A stretch of 64,000 nucleotides of DNA from an uncultured Lachnospiraceae bacterium (GTDB taxonomy: Bacteria > Bacillota > Clostridia > Lachnospirales > Lachnospiraceae): contig CATNCF010000001.1 in the NCBI GenBank assembly GCA_950097145.1, positions 124,001-188,000 of the forward strand, written 5' to 3'. The position numbers and the translations under genes are program-made. The notes under the pieces are model-generated. The model did no database searches. It was not told the origin of the DNA and worked only from the letters and a program-made list of their open reading frames with translations. Positions 17,942 to 28,000 of this stretch are shown here, in pieces (positions within the stretch are counted from its first letter, which is position 1; every line of letters starts with the position of its first letter).

Positions 17942-20900
17942 TTATTTCTTTGTACGCACTGTCTTCCTGCATGACCAGCCAGAATACAATTTCTGCTTCT
18001 TTCCATTCACTTTGACAGTCTTATAAGTCCGAATCCGTACATAATATTTCTTTTTTCCTTTTAATCCTGAAATTTTTTTCACTACAGCGCTTTTTTTTGC
18101 TGTCACGCTTTTAAGTGTCTTACCCTTGAAATTCCCGCTTGTACAGCACTGGATCTGATAACCGTCAATTTGTGCCGCCTGCCTGTTCCATGTCACCTGA
18201 ATACCTCTGGACTTGGCTGCGGTTTTCTTCAGGCTGGTTTTCTTCGGTCTTATGGTAAAGTTCTCGGTGAGCCTTCCGCTGTACTTTCCACGAAATTCAA
18301 CCGCTATGGTATAGACTCCCGGATTTTTACCGACTTTGTCAGAGATAATCTGATAATCTGTGCCAGCTTTCAAGCTCCTGTCTTTGCTGTCCTTTACTGT
18401 TACTGATGGTTTCTTTACCTTCCCATCATACGTAAACTCTGTTTTATTCAAACGAATCTTTTGAGGGCTGTTAATCACAGATACCAGCTTCGTATCAGAA
18501 CATACACTGCATACCTGCTGCAATATTCCACTGCTTTTTACCGTTGCAGGAATGCATTTATCCACATATTGATGCCTGAGCAATACAGTAATCTCCTCTG
18601 TATAGGTATCTCCACAGTTACAAGTATAGGTCTTAATTCCAGTCCGTGCGCAGGTTGGTTCTGTTATCACACACTGGTATTTGTGGACGTGAATTGGATC
18701 TTCTGGTGTTCCTGTTGCCGCAATTGTCTCCTGAGCCTTTAATATTTCATTACAAACGCTGCAGTGGCTCCCTTCCGTTTTCCCTGGCTCTGTTTCTGTA
18801 GGTTCAACTGCCGGATCTGTCACTGGCTTATGTCCCAGTGCCGCGATTTCTTCTGTATATTCTTCTCCGCATTCACAGGTATTCGTTCTAACTCCCGCTT
18901 CCGTGCAGGTGGGAGCCTTCGTTACAATGCTTTCATATGTATGAACATGTTCTGGACTGCCTGCTGCCGGAATCGTTTCCTGAGCCTTTATAATTTCGCC
19001 GCAGACTTCACAGTGGCTCCCTTCCGTTTTCCCTGGCTCTGTTTCTGTAGGTTCAACTGCCGGATCTGTCACTGGCTTATGTCCCAATGCCGCGATTTCT
19101 TCTGTATATTCTTCTCCGCATTCACACGCAAAGGTTTTCTCCCCTGGCTCTGTGCAGAATGGTTCTCTGGTCACAGTGCTGTGATATACATGGGTGTGCC
19201 CTGGTATATCCGGTTCCTGGGGGGTTCCTGTTGCTGGAATCATAACTTGTTCATTCAGAACTTCGTTACAGACACTACAATGGCTTCCCGCCGTTTTTCC
19301 AGGTTCTGTCTCTGTAGGCGCCACTGCCGGATCTATCACTTCCTGATGTCCTGATGCATCAATCTTCTCCGTATAATACTCTCCACATTCACAGCGAAAA
19401 ACTTTCTCCCCAGCTTCTGTACAAGACGGCTGCTTTGTCACACTGCTCTGAAATTTGTGCATATGATCTAGTTCTTCCTGATCCTCGTCATAGAAAATTA
19501 CACGTTTCTCTGCTTTTACCAGATTTTTCAGTGCCTTCACATCTGCCACTGTGGTCAAGTCGCTTTCCAGGTACTCCGAGCAAAACAAAAAAGTATAATC
19601 CCCTGGTACCGCCTGACTGTATGCCTCCAGATAATAACGGCCCGGCTGCTCCGGAGATGCCACAAGGAAAACATCCTGAAACCAGTCCGTCTGATCCAAA
19701 ATCGCGTCCGAATCACTTTCCCAATAATCTGTACGAATCTTGACTACATAACTTATATCATAAAATCCATACTCTTCATAGACCTCCTCCGCAGTAAATT
19801 CCTGTTGATTCTGATCATACCATTTTATTTCAAAATAAGCATTCTGATCTGGTATGGAACCGTCCTCTTTCTGGGCAATTTTCCTTAAATCTGCCTTTGT
19901 AGGCACAGAGAGAAATTCTATGCGGCCAATCTCCCTGAATGTCACTGGATCACCGGATATTTTCCATCCGCCATTTTCATACGTCAGACCATATCCTTCT
20001 TCTATTTTCTGTGGCGCCAATACAAAACTGGGTTCTTCCTTACCTGCCTGTGCAAAAATATAGGATTTACCACTGAAAAGAACTCCTGGAAACAGGCGAT
20101 GCCCTGTCTGAAACTGGGTAGTACCAGTAACATTCCCCAAAATTGTCAATAACCCCTCTGGATTCAGCACAAGGATTCCCCGTTCTTCATTAGGATCTGC
20201 CTCCCCGGAAAAATCCCCAGATATTACCGGATTCTCCACATCATTGAAATCCAGACACGCCCCATGGAACAAAGAAACATTTTGTAACTGCCTGGTAACA
20301 GGCGCCAGGAATGCTTTGTCTTTCAGAACAATATTTCCAATCCCTTCTACCACTGCTCCTTCCATAGAAACCTGACTCAGCGTCAAAGTCGTCTTTTCAT
20401 TACCATAGAATTCTTTTGCTCTTGCCGCCTGATTTTCCCCTCCAGTAATATTGATTTCTGCCTGGCTGTTTAAAACAGTATTCACATCTTCCCTTACAAT
20501 TGCCTTGGCATCCAGATTCAGCACGGCAGTTCCGCAATAGGGAACCTTATTTTCACTTCCCTGATCATGTCCCATATAGATAGCCTGGAACATCGTCTCG
20601 TCATTGGAATTTCTCACCGTCAAAGACGCATTTGCACCAATCTGTTTCCCCGAATAGCCTCCAGCATAAACGGTGGGAAGCAGCTCTTTTTCTGAACCGC
20701 CAAATCCGCCCAATTCCGGAGCGCCTTCCAAATACGTATTCACATTATCAAGAGTAAGACTGTGCCCTGCAAGAAAAATCTCACGATGCGGAACACTTCC
20801 AAGGGCAGTACTTGACTCAAAGGTGAGCTCAATATTCTGGAAGCAGACGCCGTCTCCCTCTAATTGAATGGGGCTTCGGGCACATATGGATCCATTCCCC

Positions 20901-21196
20901 GTCCCCTGAATCAGCGTATTGGCTGGAATCATAACAGGAAGCATCCTATTATCCGTATCTGCATCTTTTCCTATCACAATGAGATTTGTTACCGTAATAG
21001 GACTTTTTTTCTGCGCTAAAGCATCCATAAATTCTTCCCTGCTGGTAACTGTAACACCCTCCCTCTGGGACAACCCTTCTGTTCCTGCCTGTAACTTGGT
21101 TCCCTGCGCCTCTGCTGATACTGGCGCCTGTATTCCTCCCAGCAGAACTGCCGCCGCTGTCAAAATACAGATACATTTTCTAATTTTTCCAACCAT
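17942..21196 (-). CDS. large secreted protein with CTEAG/Cys-rich repeats
   Basis: About 1084 aa. The start MVGKIRKCICIL is chosen for AGGAGG seven bases upstream. Residues 1-29 form a signal peptide (cleavage likely after VSA). The next ~530 residues are beta-rich, resembling a right-handed beta-helix with 'NITGGENQ'-type strands. Four ~82-aa units follow (about 580-890), each with an H-x-H or H-x-x-x-x-S start, CTEAG/CTEPG, a C-x-C pair, GH-x-x-V-x-DPAV and a final C-x-x-C. A bacterial Ig-like segment and a C-terminal fibronectin-III-like domain rich in Lys complete it. No LPxTG is present. Probably extracellular; ligand unknown. The Cys pairs could bind metal, which is inference. Confidence 0.85.
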   Translation of the reverse strand: MVGKIRKCICILTAAAVLLGGIQAPVSAEAQGTKLQAGTEGLSQREGVTVTSREEFMDALAQKKSPITVTNLIVIGKDADTDNRMLPVMIPANTLIQGTGNGSICARSPIQLEGDGVCFQNIELTFESSTALGSVPHREIFLAGHSLTLDNVNTYLEGAPELGGFGGSEKELLPTVYAGGYSGKQIGANASLTVRNSNDETMFQAIYMGHDQGSENKVPYCGTAVLNLDAKAIVREDVNTVLNSQAEINITGGENQAARAKEFYGNEKTTLTLSQVSMEGAVVEGIGNIVLKDKAFLAPVTRQLQNVSLFHGACLDFNDVENPVISGDFSGEADPNEERGILVLNPEGLLTILGNVTGTTQFQTGHRLFPGVLFSGKSYIFAQAGKEEPSFVLAPQKIEEGYGLTYENGGWKISGDPVTFREIGRIEFLSVPTKADLRKIAQKEDGSIPDQNAYFEIKWYDQNQQEFTAEEVYEEYGFYDISYVVKIRTDYWESDSDAILDQTDWFQDVFLVASPEQPGRYYLEAYSQAVPGDYTFLFCSEYLESDLTTVADVKALKNLVKAEKRVIFYDEDQEELDHMHKFQSSVTKQPSCTEAGEKVFRCECGEYYTEKIDASGHQEVIDPAVAPTETEPGKTAGSHCSVCNEVLNEQVMIPATGTPQEPDIPGHTHVYHSTVTREPFCTEPGEKTFACECGEEYTEEIAALGHKPVTDPAVEPTETEPGKTEGSHCEVCGEIIKAQETIPAAGSPEHVHTYESIVTKAPTCTEAGVRTNTCECGEEYTEEIAALGHKPVTDPAVEPTETEPGKTEGSHCSVCNEILKAQETIAATGTPEDPIHVHKYQCVITEPTCARTGIKTYTCNCGDTYTEEITVLLRHQYVDKCIPATVKSSGILQQVCSVCSDTKLVSVINSPQKIRLNKTEFTYDGKVKKPSVTVKDSKDRSLKAGTDYQIISDKVGKNPGVYTIAVEFRGKYSGRLTENFTIRPKKTSLKKTAAKSRGIQVTWNRQAAQIDGYQIQCCTSGNFKGKTLKSVTAKKSAVVKKISGLKGKKKYYVRIRTYKTVKVNGKKQKLYSGWSCRKTVRTKK
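18640..19470. repeat. tandem repeat inside the secreted protein gene
   Basis: Four units of about 246 bp. Units starting near 18764 and 19010 are almost identical over more than 100 bases (e.g. CTCCCTTCCGTTTTCCCTGG in both), exactly 246 bp apart, i.e. 82 codons. Outer units are more diverged, which points to recent duplication or conversion of the middle ones. Confidence 0.85.
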
Positions 21197-21357
21197 CCAA
21201 ACGCCTCCTTTGCCTACCGTCCTCCATAGCATATCATTGTAACTGGATTATAGCAAATTCTTCCTTAATTAGCTACACTTATTTGGAAATTCTGTCAGGA
21301 TGGAGTCAGTTATCTTTTTATCGTTTATGCTGTCGATACTTAACTGCTGGCGGAAAT

Positions 21358-21404
21358 AAAACAGTGAGACGGTGACTCATTTTCAGTCATCGCCTCACTG
21401 TTTT
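21358..21404. terminator. bidirectional terminator
   Basis: AAACAGTGAGACGGTGACT pairs with AGTCATCGCCTCACTGTTT around a short loop, with T-runs on both strands. It ends the AAA-ATPase/PDDEXK gene (stop at 21456). Confidence 0.85.
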
Positions 21405-21455
21405 AGAATTATCGTTTTCCGAAAGTTTTATTTTTTGTATCAATGTTCTGATTTT

Positions 21456-23159
21456 TCATGGAACTATCAAAACTGCAGCACATTCTTTTTGAAAAAAGCA
21501 AATACCATATGCCAAAATATTCTCATACCCCTCTCCCTTTAGTTCTTCACAGTATTTCTTTTCTTTTATCTGTCGGACAGCCTCTTTACAGCCATCCTCC
21601 AAGTCAGAAAATTTCTTTACGGCTTTCAGTTCTATCACAATCGCCCGGCCATTGCGGATACGAGGCGTTTTAAGAACAATATCCGGTCGCCCCAGGCCGC
21701 TTTCCCGGTTCGAACGCACGCGGTATTTTCCGTTCATCTGCAGTAAGCCGAACAAAAATCCATGATAGTAGACTTCCCCATAATCAAAATAGCTGATGGT
21801 CTTTGCCAGAAACCCAGTAATCTCTTCCTCTATCACCTCGGTATCGCCTTCTTCCATTGCTGTAAACAAAGGCGACATGTCAAATGCCTGCTGTTTTTTC
21901 TCAAACCAGGTATGGATCATCCGCTCATATATATATGCGACCTCTTCATTTGGTATTGCCATAGTCAGAAACGTTTTCCGTCCTTCTTCCCGGGCAGAGA
22001 TTTTCTTTAAATATCCAGTGAAAAAAAGAAAATTCCAAAGATTATCCTCTGTATCATAAATGCTGTCGTAAGTGACATCTTCATACACTGGTTTTTCAAT
22101 GGTTCCTCCGTTCATTAATTTTTCAATCTGTTCCTGCATCTGTCCTTTATCGTCGTCAATCTTCTCCACAAGGCTCTTTACAATGCTGTTGGAACTGGTG
22201 TTTGCCCAATAAGGAGCAGCAAATGCATCCGGGTCTGAACCATGCACTTTTACAAAATTTATAATACTCCATGGGTTATAAACTTCTGTATTTCCAAATA
22301 AGTAGCCGTCATACCACTTCTGTACCATCTGCCTGTGATCCAGCATATCATATTTTGTAAGCATAGCGTCAACTTCTGACTGCACGAACCCAAAATGCGC
22401 GCTGTAATCATTCCTCAAAATAGATACCGCTTCAAGGTTATTAAGCCCGGTAAAAATAGACTCCTTTGAAACCCGGAGGCATCCGGTAATTACTGCAAAT
22501 TCCAGATAAGGGTTGGTTTTCAAGGCAGATTCAAGCAAGGAACGGATAAGCTGTACCATTTCATCATAAAATCCAGCAAAATATGAATTCTCCAGCGGAA
22601 CATCATATTCATCTATCAATATGATGCTTTTTTTCCCATACGCCTGGTAGAGACATTCAGACAAAAATGCAAGGCTGGTAAAATAATCTTCATCTTCTCC
22701 CAGCCTTCCACACATTTTTCTGTATTTCTCTTCATCCTGTGGACGCGCAAACTTCCCTGTCAACGCTTTTTCATGCCTTGCAAACTCTGAAGCTATGACC
22801 TGTTTCAAACAGGCAAATGCCATTTTGTAGCTGCCCTGTTTTGCCGACTTCAAAGTCAGCATAATAACGGGATACTGTCCCATCTCTTTTGTATATTCCT
22901 CCCCGGCATCTATAATTGCAAGCCCGGAAAACAATCCCGCGTTTTTTTGCGTCCTTTCCATATCGCCAGTATCCTCAAAATAGTATTTCAACATACTTAA
23001 AGCCAAAGTTTTCCCGAAACGCCTTGGCCGCGTAAACAAGTTTACTCCCCCTTTTTTGTCCAACAGTTCCTTGATCATAAGTGTCTTGTCTACATAGTAA
23101 TACCCTTTTTCAAAAATAGTCTCAAAATCATCTATCCCAATTGGCAGCGGCTGATACAT
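21456..23159 (-). CDS. AAA-ATPase-like protein with PD-(D/E)XK nuclease domain
   Basis: 567 aa. The N-terminal AAA-ATPase_like domain begins PLPIGIDDFETIFEKGYYYVDKT, with Walker A TRPRRFGKTLALSML (about 42-56) and Walker B SIILIDEYDVPL (about 178-189). The C-terminus carries a PDDEXK_9 core: GRPDIVL, then AIVIELKAVK (about 485-520), whose D, E and K are the nuclease signature. The family (DUF1703) is abundant in gut Bacteroides and Clostridia, but its function is not settled. It stands alone between terminators. Confidence 0.9.
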   Translation of the reverse strand: MYQPLPIGIDDFETIFEKGYYYVDKTLMIKELLDKKGGVNLFTRPRRFGKTLALSMLKYYFEDTGDMERTQKNAGLFSGLAIIDAGEEYTKEMGQYPVIMLTLKSAKQGSYKMAFACLKQVIASEFARHEKALTGKFARPQDEEKYRKMCGRLGEDEDYFTSLAFLSECLYQAYGKKSIILIDEYDVPLENSYFAGFYDEMVQLIRSLLESALKTNPYLEFAVITGCLRVSKESIFTGLNNLEAVSILRNDYSAHFGFVQSEVDAMLTKYDMLDHRQMVQKWYDGYLFGNTEVYNPWSIINFVKVHGSDPDAFAAPYWANTSSNSIVKSLVEKIDDDKGQMQEQIEKLMNGGTIEKPVYEDVTYDSIYDTEDNLWNFLFFTGYLKKISAREEGRKTFLTMAIPNEEVAYIYERMIHTWFEKKQQAFDMSPLFTAMEEGDTEVIEEEITGFLAKTISYFDYGEVYYHGFLFGLLQMNGKYRVRSNRESGLGRPDIVLKTPRIRNGRAIVIELKAVKKFSDLEDGCKEAVRQIKEKKYCEELKGEGYENILAYGICFFQKECAAVLIVP

Positions 23160-23301
23160 GAATAATCGCCTCCCTTCCGTTTTTAAATTTTCTAAAACAT
23201 GGTTTTATTCTACCATATAATTTCTGTTCTGCAAGAAAAAACTTCCCCCGCCCATGCAGTCCTAAGGGTTCTGCTGTGAACTATTTCCTGCATTTCGCCA
23301 T

Positions 23302-23910
23302 TCAGCGCCTTTGCTTCTCAAATATGACTGCCTTATTATAAAATGTAGCTCTGGTCAAGCCACATAAATCTGCTGCCTGGATACCATTAATTTCTTTATT
23401 TTTCCATCTTCGGTAAATTTCATTAAAATTATCCGGCAGAGGAATTGCCGGCCTTCCAAACTTCACCCCCCTGGCCTTTGCCGCGGCAATTCCCTCCGCC
23501 TGTCTCTGCTTTATATTATGGCGTTCATTTTCTGCCACAAAACTCAGCACCTGCAGCACAATGTCACTTAAAAATGTCCCCATCAAATCTTTTCCCCTTC
23601 TGGTATCTAACAAAGGCATGTCCATCACCACAATATCTGATTTTTTTACCTTTGAAATAAAATGCCATTGATCCTGTATTTCCTGATAATTTCTGCCAAG
23701 ACGGTCGATAGAGGGAATATATAGGACCGTATTTTCATTGAGTTTTTTCACCAGCTTCTTATATTGGGGACGATTAAAGTCACTTCCGCTCTGTTTATCC
23801 ACATAAATATTTTTTACTGGTATGTTTTTTTCTGCCATAGCTATAAGCTGTCTTTCTTCATTCTGCCCTGTGGAACTGACACGGCAATATCCGTAAAATA
23901 TTTGTTTCAT
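23302..23910 (-). CDS. serine recombinase / resolvase family protein
   Basis: About 202 aa. The start MKQIFYGYCRVSS follows AAAGGAAAGG; the upstream in-frame extension runs into the secA terminator and is rejected. The catalytic serine is in YCRVSSTGQNEERQL, with DRLGRNYQEI and ENERHNIKQRQAEGI as further resolvase motifs. A C-terminal helix-turn-helix (about 165-190: IQAADLCGLTRATFYNKA) binds DNA. It may resolve or invert DNA, but no obvious res or inversion site was seen nearby. It could be a mobile-element relic that is still intact. Confidence 0.9.
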   Translation of the reverse strand: MKQIFYGYCRVSSTGQNEERQLIAMAEKNIPVKNIYVDKQSGSDFNRPQYKKLVKKLNENTVLYIPSIDRLGRNYQEIQDQWHFISKVKKSDIVVMDMPLLDTRRGKDLMGTFLSDIVLQVLSFVAENERHNIKQRQAEGIAAAKARGVKFGRPAIPLPDNFNEIYRRWKNKEINGIQAADLCGLTRATFYNKAVIFEKQRR

Positions 23911-23964
23911 CCTTTCCTTTTGTTCTCCTTTACCTTCAGGTTTTATCTTTTGTATTTCCCCCTC

Positions 23965-24010
23965 AAAAAAAGAGCCTGCAGAATCCGCAAAACGCGGACC
24001 CTGCAAGCCC
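23965..24010 (-). terminator. secA terminator
   Basis: A 17-bp stem (23972-23988 with 23994-24010) with a few mismatches, followed by seven Ts on the minus strand, about 50 bases after the secA stop. Confidence 0.9.
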
Positions 24011-24059
24011 TTTTCCTGTCTGCCAGGGAGAAAGCCCAAAGCAGAACTTATTTATAAAA

Positions 24060-26624
24060 TTATTTTCTTCCGCAGCACTGTTTATATTTCTTGCCGCTTC
24101 CACAGGGACAGGGATCATTGGGATATATCTTTGCGCTCTCCCGCTTCTTAGGCCCCTTCTGCAAAGACTCGTCACGGTTGGTTCCTGTCACCTTTGCCAC
24201 CTGTTCACGCTCCACTTTCTGCTCAATCCGCACATGGAACAGAAGACGAGTGGTATCTTCCTGAATATTGGCAATCATACTGTCAAACATGTCGTAACCG
24301 CTCATTTTATACTCTACCAGCGGGTCGCGCTGCCCATAAGCCTGCAGGCCAATCCCCTGACGGAGCTGATCCATATCGTCAATATGATCCATCCACTTGC
24401 GGTCAATGACTTTCAGCAGTACCACACGTTCTAACTCGCGGACAGCTTCAGGCTCTGGAAACTCTGCTTCTTTCATTTCATAAGCCTTTACTGCCTGCTC
24501 CTTCAAACTGTGCTTTAACTCATTGGAATTGATACTCTTCACATCTTCCGGCGTCACAGCTTTCAGGGGAATAATCGGAAGGAGAAGCTGGTTCAATTCA
24601 TTCAAATCCCATTCTTCACTTTCCTGATCTGCTGAAATACAGGTATCTACTGTATTTTCTACCCGGTCTGTAATCATTTTATAAATGACGTCGCGCATAC
24701 TTTCTCCGTCCAGTACCCGGCGGCGTTCTGCATAGATAATCTCTCTCTGCTCATTCATTACCTGGTCATATTCCAGCAAATTCTTACGAATGCCAAAGTT
24801 ATTGCTCTCAATCTTCATCTGAGCCTTCTCAATGGCGTTAGTCAGCATCTTGTGCTGAATCTGTTCATTTTCGGGCACACCCAGAGTATTAAACATATTC
24901 ATCAATTTCTCAGAGCCAAAAAGACGCATAAGATCGTCTTCCAGAGAAATAAAGAACTGGGATTCTCCCGGATCTCCCTGACGTCCGGAACGCCCCCGGA
25001 GCTGGTTATCAATACGCCTGGATTCATGACGCTCTGTACCGATAATCTTAAGGCCGCCGGCCGCCTTAGCATCATCATCCAGTTTAATATCCGTACCACG
25101 TCCTGCCATATTTGTAGCAATGGTAACTGCACCATGTACACCTGCCTCTGCCACAATTTCCGCCTCGATCTCATGGAATTTTGCGTTCAATACTTTATGC
25201 TGGATGCCCCTGCGCTTCAGCATACCGCTGAGCAGTTCTGAGGTCTCAATGGTAATGGTGCCTACCAGCACAGGCTGTCCTTTTTCATGGGCCTTTTCAA
25301 TTTCTTCCACTACTGCATGGAATTTTTCCTTCTTGGTTTTATAAACGGCATCCTGCAGATCTTCACGCTGAACTGGCTTATTGGTGGGAATCTCAATAAC
25401 ATCCATTCCATAAATATCACGAAACTCTTTTTCCTCCGTCAGCGCTGTACCTGTCATGCCGGATTTTTTCTTATATTTATTAAAGAAATTCTGGAATGTG
25501 ATAGTGGCAAGGGTTTTGCTCTCCCGTTTTACCTTAACATGCTCTTTTGCCTCAATGGCCTGGTGCAGGCCGTCGGAATAACGGCGCCCTGGCATAATAC
25601 GTCCGGTAAATTCATCCACAATTACAACCTTATCATCCTGTACCACATAATCCTGGTCACGGAACATCAGATGGTGGGCGCGCAGCGCTAAAATAACATT
25701 ATGCTGGATTTCCAGATTCTCTGCATCGGCAAGATTGTCAATGTGAAAGAAATTCTCTACCTTCTTGACACCTTCCGCTGTAAGGTTCACCACTTTGTCC
25801 TTCTCATTGACAATAAAATCTCCGGTTTCCTGCTGCTCTACGCCCATAATGGCATCCATTTTACTGAATTCAGGCATGTCCTCTCCCCGGACTAATTGTT
25901 TTGCCAGAATATCACATGCCTCATACAAGCTGGTAGATTTCCCGCTCTGACCAGAAATAATCAGAGGCGTCCGAGCCTCATCAATGAGTACGGAATCCAC
26001 TTCGTCGATAATGGCATAACTCAAATCTCTCTGCACAAGCTGTTCCTTATAAATTACCATATTGTCACGCAGGTAATCAAATCCCAGCTCGTTATTTGTT
26101 ACATAGGTAATATCACAGTTATAGGCTTCCCGGCGCTCGTCGTTATCCATAGAATTCAATACTACGCCCACCGTCAGACCCAGAAACTCATGCACCTTTC
26201 CCATCCACTCTGCGTCACGGTTTGCCAGATAATCATTGACAGTAACAATATGAACACCGTTGCCTTCCAAAGCATTCAGATAGGCCGGCAGGGTAGATAC
26301 CAGGGTCTTACCTTCACCAGTCTTCATTTCTGCAATACGTCCCTGGTGCAGGATAATGCCTCCAATCAGCTGTACCCTGTAATGTTCCATTCCCAGCGCC
26401 CTTCTTGCCGCCTCACGGACGGCCGCATAGGCTTCTGGAAGAATCTGGTCTAAAGTCTCTCCTTCTTCCAGCCTCTTTTTGAATTCCTTCGTCTTGTCTT
26501 TTAACTGCTCATCATTCAGCTCCATCATAGCCGGACGGTAAGATTCAATCTTATCCACAATCGGATATACTCTTTTCAGCTCCCGCTGGCTGTGCGTGCC
26601 AAACATTTTACTTACAATACTCAT
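24060..26624 (-). CDS. secA: preprotein translocase ATPase SecA
   Basis: Drives protein export through SecYEG. 854 aa. [19 protein letters not shown] near residue 100 is Walker A, and [17 protein letters not shown] near 205 is Walker [12 protein letters not shown] and [14 protein letters not shown] belong to the helicase-like second nucleotide domain. The end carries the zinc motif [13 protein letters not shown]. The start MSIVSKMF has AGGAG eight bases upstream; a TTG two codons earlier is less likely. A promoter (26694-26722) and a strong terminator make it a single-gene unit. Confidence 0.98.
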   Translation of the reverse strand: MSIVSKMFGTHSQRELKRVYPIVDKIESYRPAMMELNDEQLKDKTKEFKKRLEEGETLDQILPEAYAAVREAARRALGMEHYRVQLIGGIILHQGRIAEMKTGEGKTLVSTLPAYLNALEGNGVHIVTVNDYLANRDAEWMGKVHEFLGLTVGVVLNSMDNDERREAYNCDITYVTNNELGFDYLRDNMVIYKEQLVQRDLSYAIIDEVDSVLIDEARTPLIISGQSGKSTSLYEACDILAKQLVRGEDMPEFSKMDAIMGVEQQETGDFIVNEKDKVVNLTAEGVKKVENFFHIDNLADAENLEIQHNVILALRAHHLMFRDQDYVVQDDKVVIVDEFTGRIMPGRRYSDGLHQAIEAKEHVKVKRESKTLATITFQNFFNKYKKKSGMTGTALTEEKEFRDIYGMDVIEIPTNKPVQREDLQDAVYKTKKEKFHAVVEEIEKAHEKGQPVLVGTITIETSELLSGMLKRRGIQHKVLNAKFHEIEAEIVAEAGVHGAVTIATNMAGRGTDIKLDDDAKAAGGLKIIGTERHESRRIDNQLRGRSGRQGDPGESQFFISLEDDLMRLFGSEKLMNMFNTLGVPENEQIQHKMLTNAIEKAQMKIESNNFGIRKNLLEYDQVMNEQREIIYAERRRVLDGESMRDVIYKMITDRVENTVDTCISADQESEEWDLNELNQLLLPIIPLKAVTPEDVKSINSNELKHSLKEQAVKAYEMKEAEFPEPEAVRELERVVLLKVIDRKWMDHIDDMDQLRQGIGLQAYGQRDPLVEYKMSGYDMFDSMIANIQEDTTRLLFHVRIEQKVEREQVAKVTGTNRDESLQKGPKKRESAKIYPNDPCPCGSGKKYKQCCGRK

Positions 26625-26693
26625 ATACAATGCTCCTATATTTTTGTCGGCAATGTCTGCCTCACTTCCTCCGCTATGCGGACAACTTCTTAC

Positions 26694-26722
26694 ATTGTAA
26701 CACTTTCCCCCTTTATTAACAA
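26694..26722 (-). promoter_or_regulatory. secA promoter
   Basis: Minus strand TTGTTA (26717-26722), 17 bases, TACAAT (26694-26699). Confidence 0.75.
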
Positions 26723-26786
26723 TACTTAATCACGTGAACGAATTATGAACTTTCTATGAAATTGTCTTCTACAGAATAAAGTTTCG

Positions 26787-26795
26787 TGATATACT
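26787..26795 (+). promoter_or_regulatory. extended -10 promoter of the TSCPD gene
   Basis: TGATATACT matches an extended -10 (TG-N-TATACT) about 55 bases upstream of the ATG; no good -35 is visible. Confidence 0.5.
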
Positions 26796-26848
26796 ATTTA
26801 AGTAATTATGGGGAACTGCCGTATTCCATTATAGAAAGGAGATTATTT

Positions 26849-27103
26849 ATGAGCTATCTATACAAAACCAAGGGGACCTGTTCCACAATGATCGAAGTGG
26901 AATTAGAAGGAGATATTGTTAAAAATGTAAAATTTACAGGAGGATGCAACGGAAATCTGCAGGCAATCCCAAAACTGGTTCAGGGAATGACTGTTGAACA
27001 AGTGGAAGAAAAAATCAGCGGAATTTCCTGCAACGGCAGAGGCACCTCCTGCGGTGATCAGCTTGCCAAAGCTTGCCGTGCTGCATATGAATCTTCCCTT
27101 TAA
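26849..27103 (+). CDS. TSCPD domain protein (TIGR03905 family)
   Basis: 84 aa. The start MSYLYKTKGTCSTMI is set by GAAAGGAG eight bases upstream; a longer frame lacks a site. The domain shows VKFTGGCNGNLQAIPKLV and the hallmark GTSCGDQLAKAC near the end. Similar domains occur at the C-terminus of vitamin-B12-dependent ribonucleotide reductases, but the role of stand-alone copies is not established. It is one of few plus-strand genes here and diverges from secA. Confidence 0.88.
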   Translation: MSYLYKTKGTCSTMIEVELEGDIVKNVKFTGGCNGNLQAIPKLVQGMTVEQVEEKISGISCNGRGTSCGDQLAKACRAAYESSL

Positions 27104-27180
27104 ATTTTCAGAATATTCATATGCTTATTTGTCTTGTTTCAGTTATAAGTATGTTTAATGCAGAAATTTTAAAAAAGAGG

Positions 27181-27209
27181 TTGACTTTTTGCTTTTTGTT
27201 AGATATAAT
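27181..27209 (+). promoter_or_regulatory. strong sigma-A promoter of an apparently non-coding unit
   Basis: TTGACT (27181-27186), exactly 17 bases, TATAAT (27204-27209). Only weak, broken reading frames follow for about 750 bases before a strong terminator. Confidence 0.85.
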
Positions 27210-27215
27210 AAACTC

Positions 27216-27968
27216 ATCAAAACAAACAACACAAATCTTACAGAACAGGAGGTACAATCCAAAGGGAACACAACGTAACACCTTATAATTTAAGAAAGAG
27301 AGGTACGGTCCACCAAAAACTTAAGTTAGTTCCCCTCTAATTAAAACAGAGGTACAAGAAAAGTTTCCAAATTAAATTCTTACAGAAGCATTACAAAAAC
27401 AAATAACAGAAGCTGGATTTTTGAGAAGAAAGATTCGACCATTGTAGATGGCAGCCAGATTTCTGGAATGGGAAATTATAATAAGGTTCTTCTCTTGATT
27501 GACAATATAAGAGCTGGAATATTTCAGAACGGACAGGAACAATTCATCCGGAGTGATAATTGCCACATCCAATTGAAATGGAACAGCAGATTCTATTATC
27601 AGCACAGAAGCATCCGATCTTGTATTTTCGGAATGGAGAAATCGGAAGAGCATTTTATAAGCGTCTAATATTTTAATCAAGAATAAAGCTAATGATATTT
27701 GCAGATGTAAAGTTTACAGAAAAGAATTTATCAACCTTACAGAAGAAATCAAAAGAATTTTATTATGAAGCCCTGAATCAGAATAGTACAAAAGAGCATG
27801 TACGATTATTCAGCCGAAAACGTTCAGATATGAATACGTACGAAGATATTCAGAGGTTGCAAAATTTCAGAAAGAATACTTGAGGTTTCGGAAAGAATGA
27901 GGTAAAGTCCCATGGACAGCATAGTTTAGAAGGCTGCATCAGATCATTGAAATCGGTGCAGCCTTTTT
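27216..27968 (+). ncRNA. candidate long structured RNA, about 750 nt
   Basis: Bounded by a near-consensus promoter and a strong terminator, with no convincing CDS: the longest plus frames (66 and 63 codons) lack ribosome sites and homology I recognise. The 5' part repeats GAGGTAC three times (about 27248, 27299, 27349). GGGAAC (about 27263) can pair with GTTCCC (about 27329), and AGAGG with CCTCT. Further down are many short hairpins, such as CCAG-ATTT-CTGG, CTCTT...AAGAG and TCCGA...TCGGA. It is A-rich. A decayed gene is the main alternative. Comparison with large RNAs such as ROOL, GOLLD or OLE is needed; I cannot assign it. Confidence 0.5.
27930..27968 (+). terminator. terminator of the candidate RNA
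   Basis: AGGCTGCA (27931-27938) pairs with TGCAGCCT (27957-27964), followed by TTTT. Confidence 0.9.
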
Positions 27969-28000
27969 CATGCATTTTCCTTATCCGTAACTTATCTATT

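Noticed and set aside
18764-19354. 196-codon plus-strand frame
   Set aside because: Its repeats are the antisense reading of the Cys-rich repeats of the secreted protein.
18640-19470. CRISPR-like array
   Set aside because: Units are 246 bp, coding and in frame; no short repeat-spacer pattern exists anywhere in the window.
21456-23159. Restriction or defence system around the PDDEXK protein
   Set aside because: The gene stands alone with no partner, and the family is widespread in gut bacteria without an assigned defence role.
23302-24039. Longer recombinase start at 24039
   Set aside because: The extension would read through the secA terminator and lacks a ribosome site; the ATG at 23910 has AAAGGAAAGG.
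27372-27680. 102-codon minus-strand frame opposite the candidate RNA
   Set aside because: No ribosome site, no promoter, composition unlike neighbouring genes; most likely chance.
27692-27883. 63-codon plus-strand frame (MIFADVKFTEKNL...) in the candidate RNA
   Set aside because: No ribosome site before the ATG, no recognised family, and it begins almost 500 bases into the transcript. Kept as an argument against the RNA reading, not as a gene.
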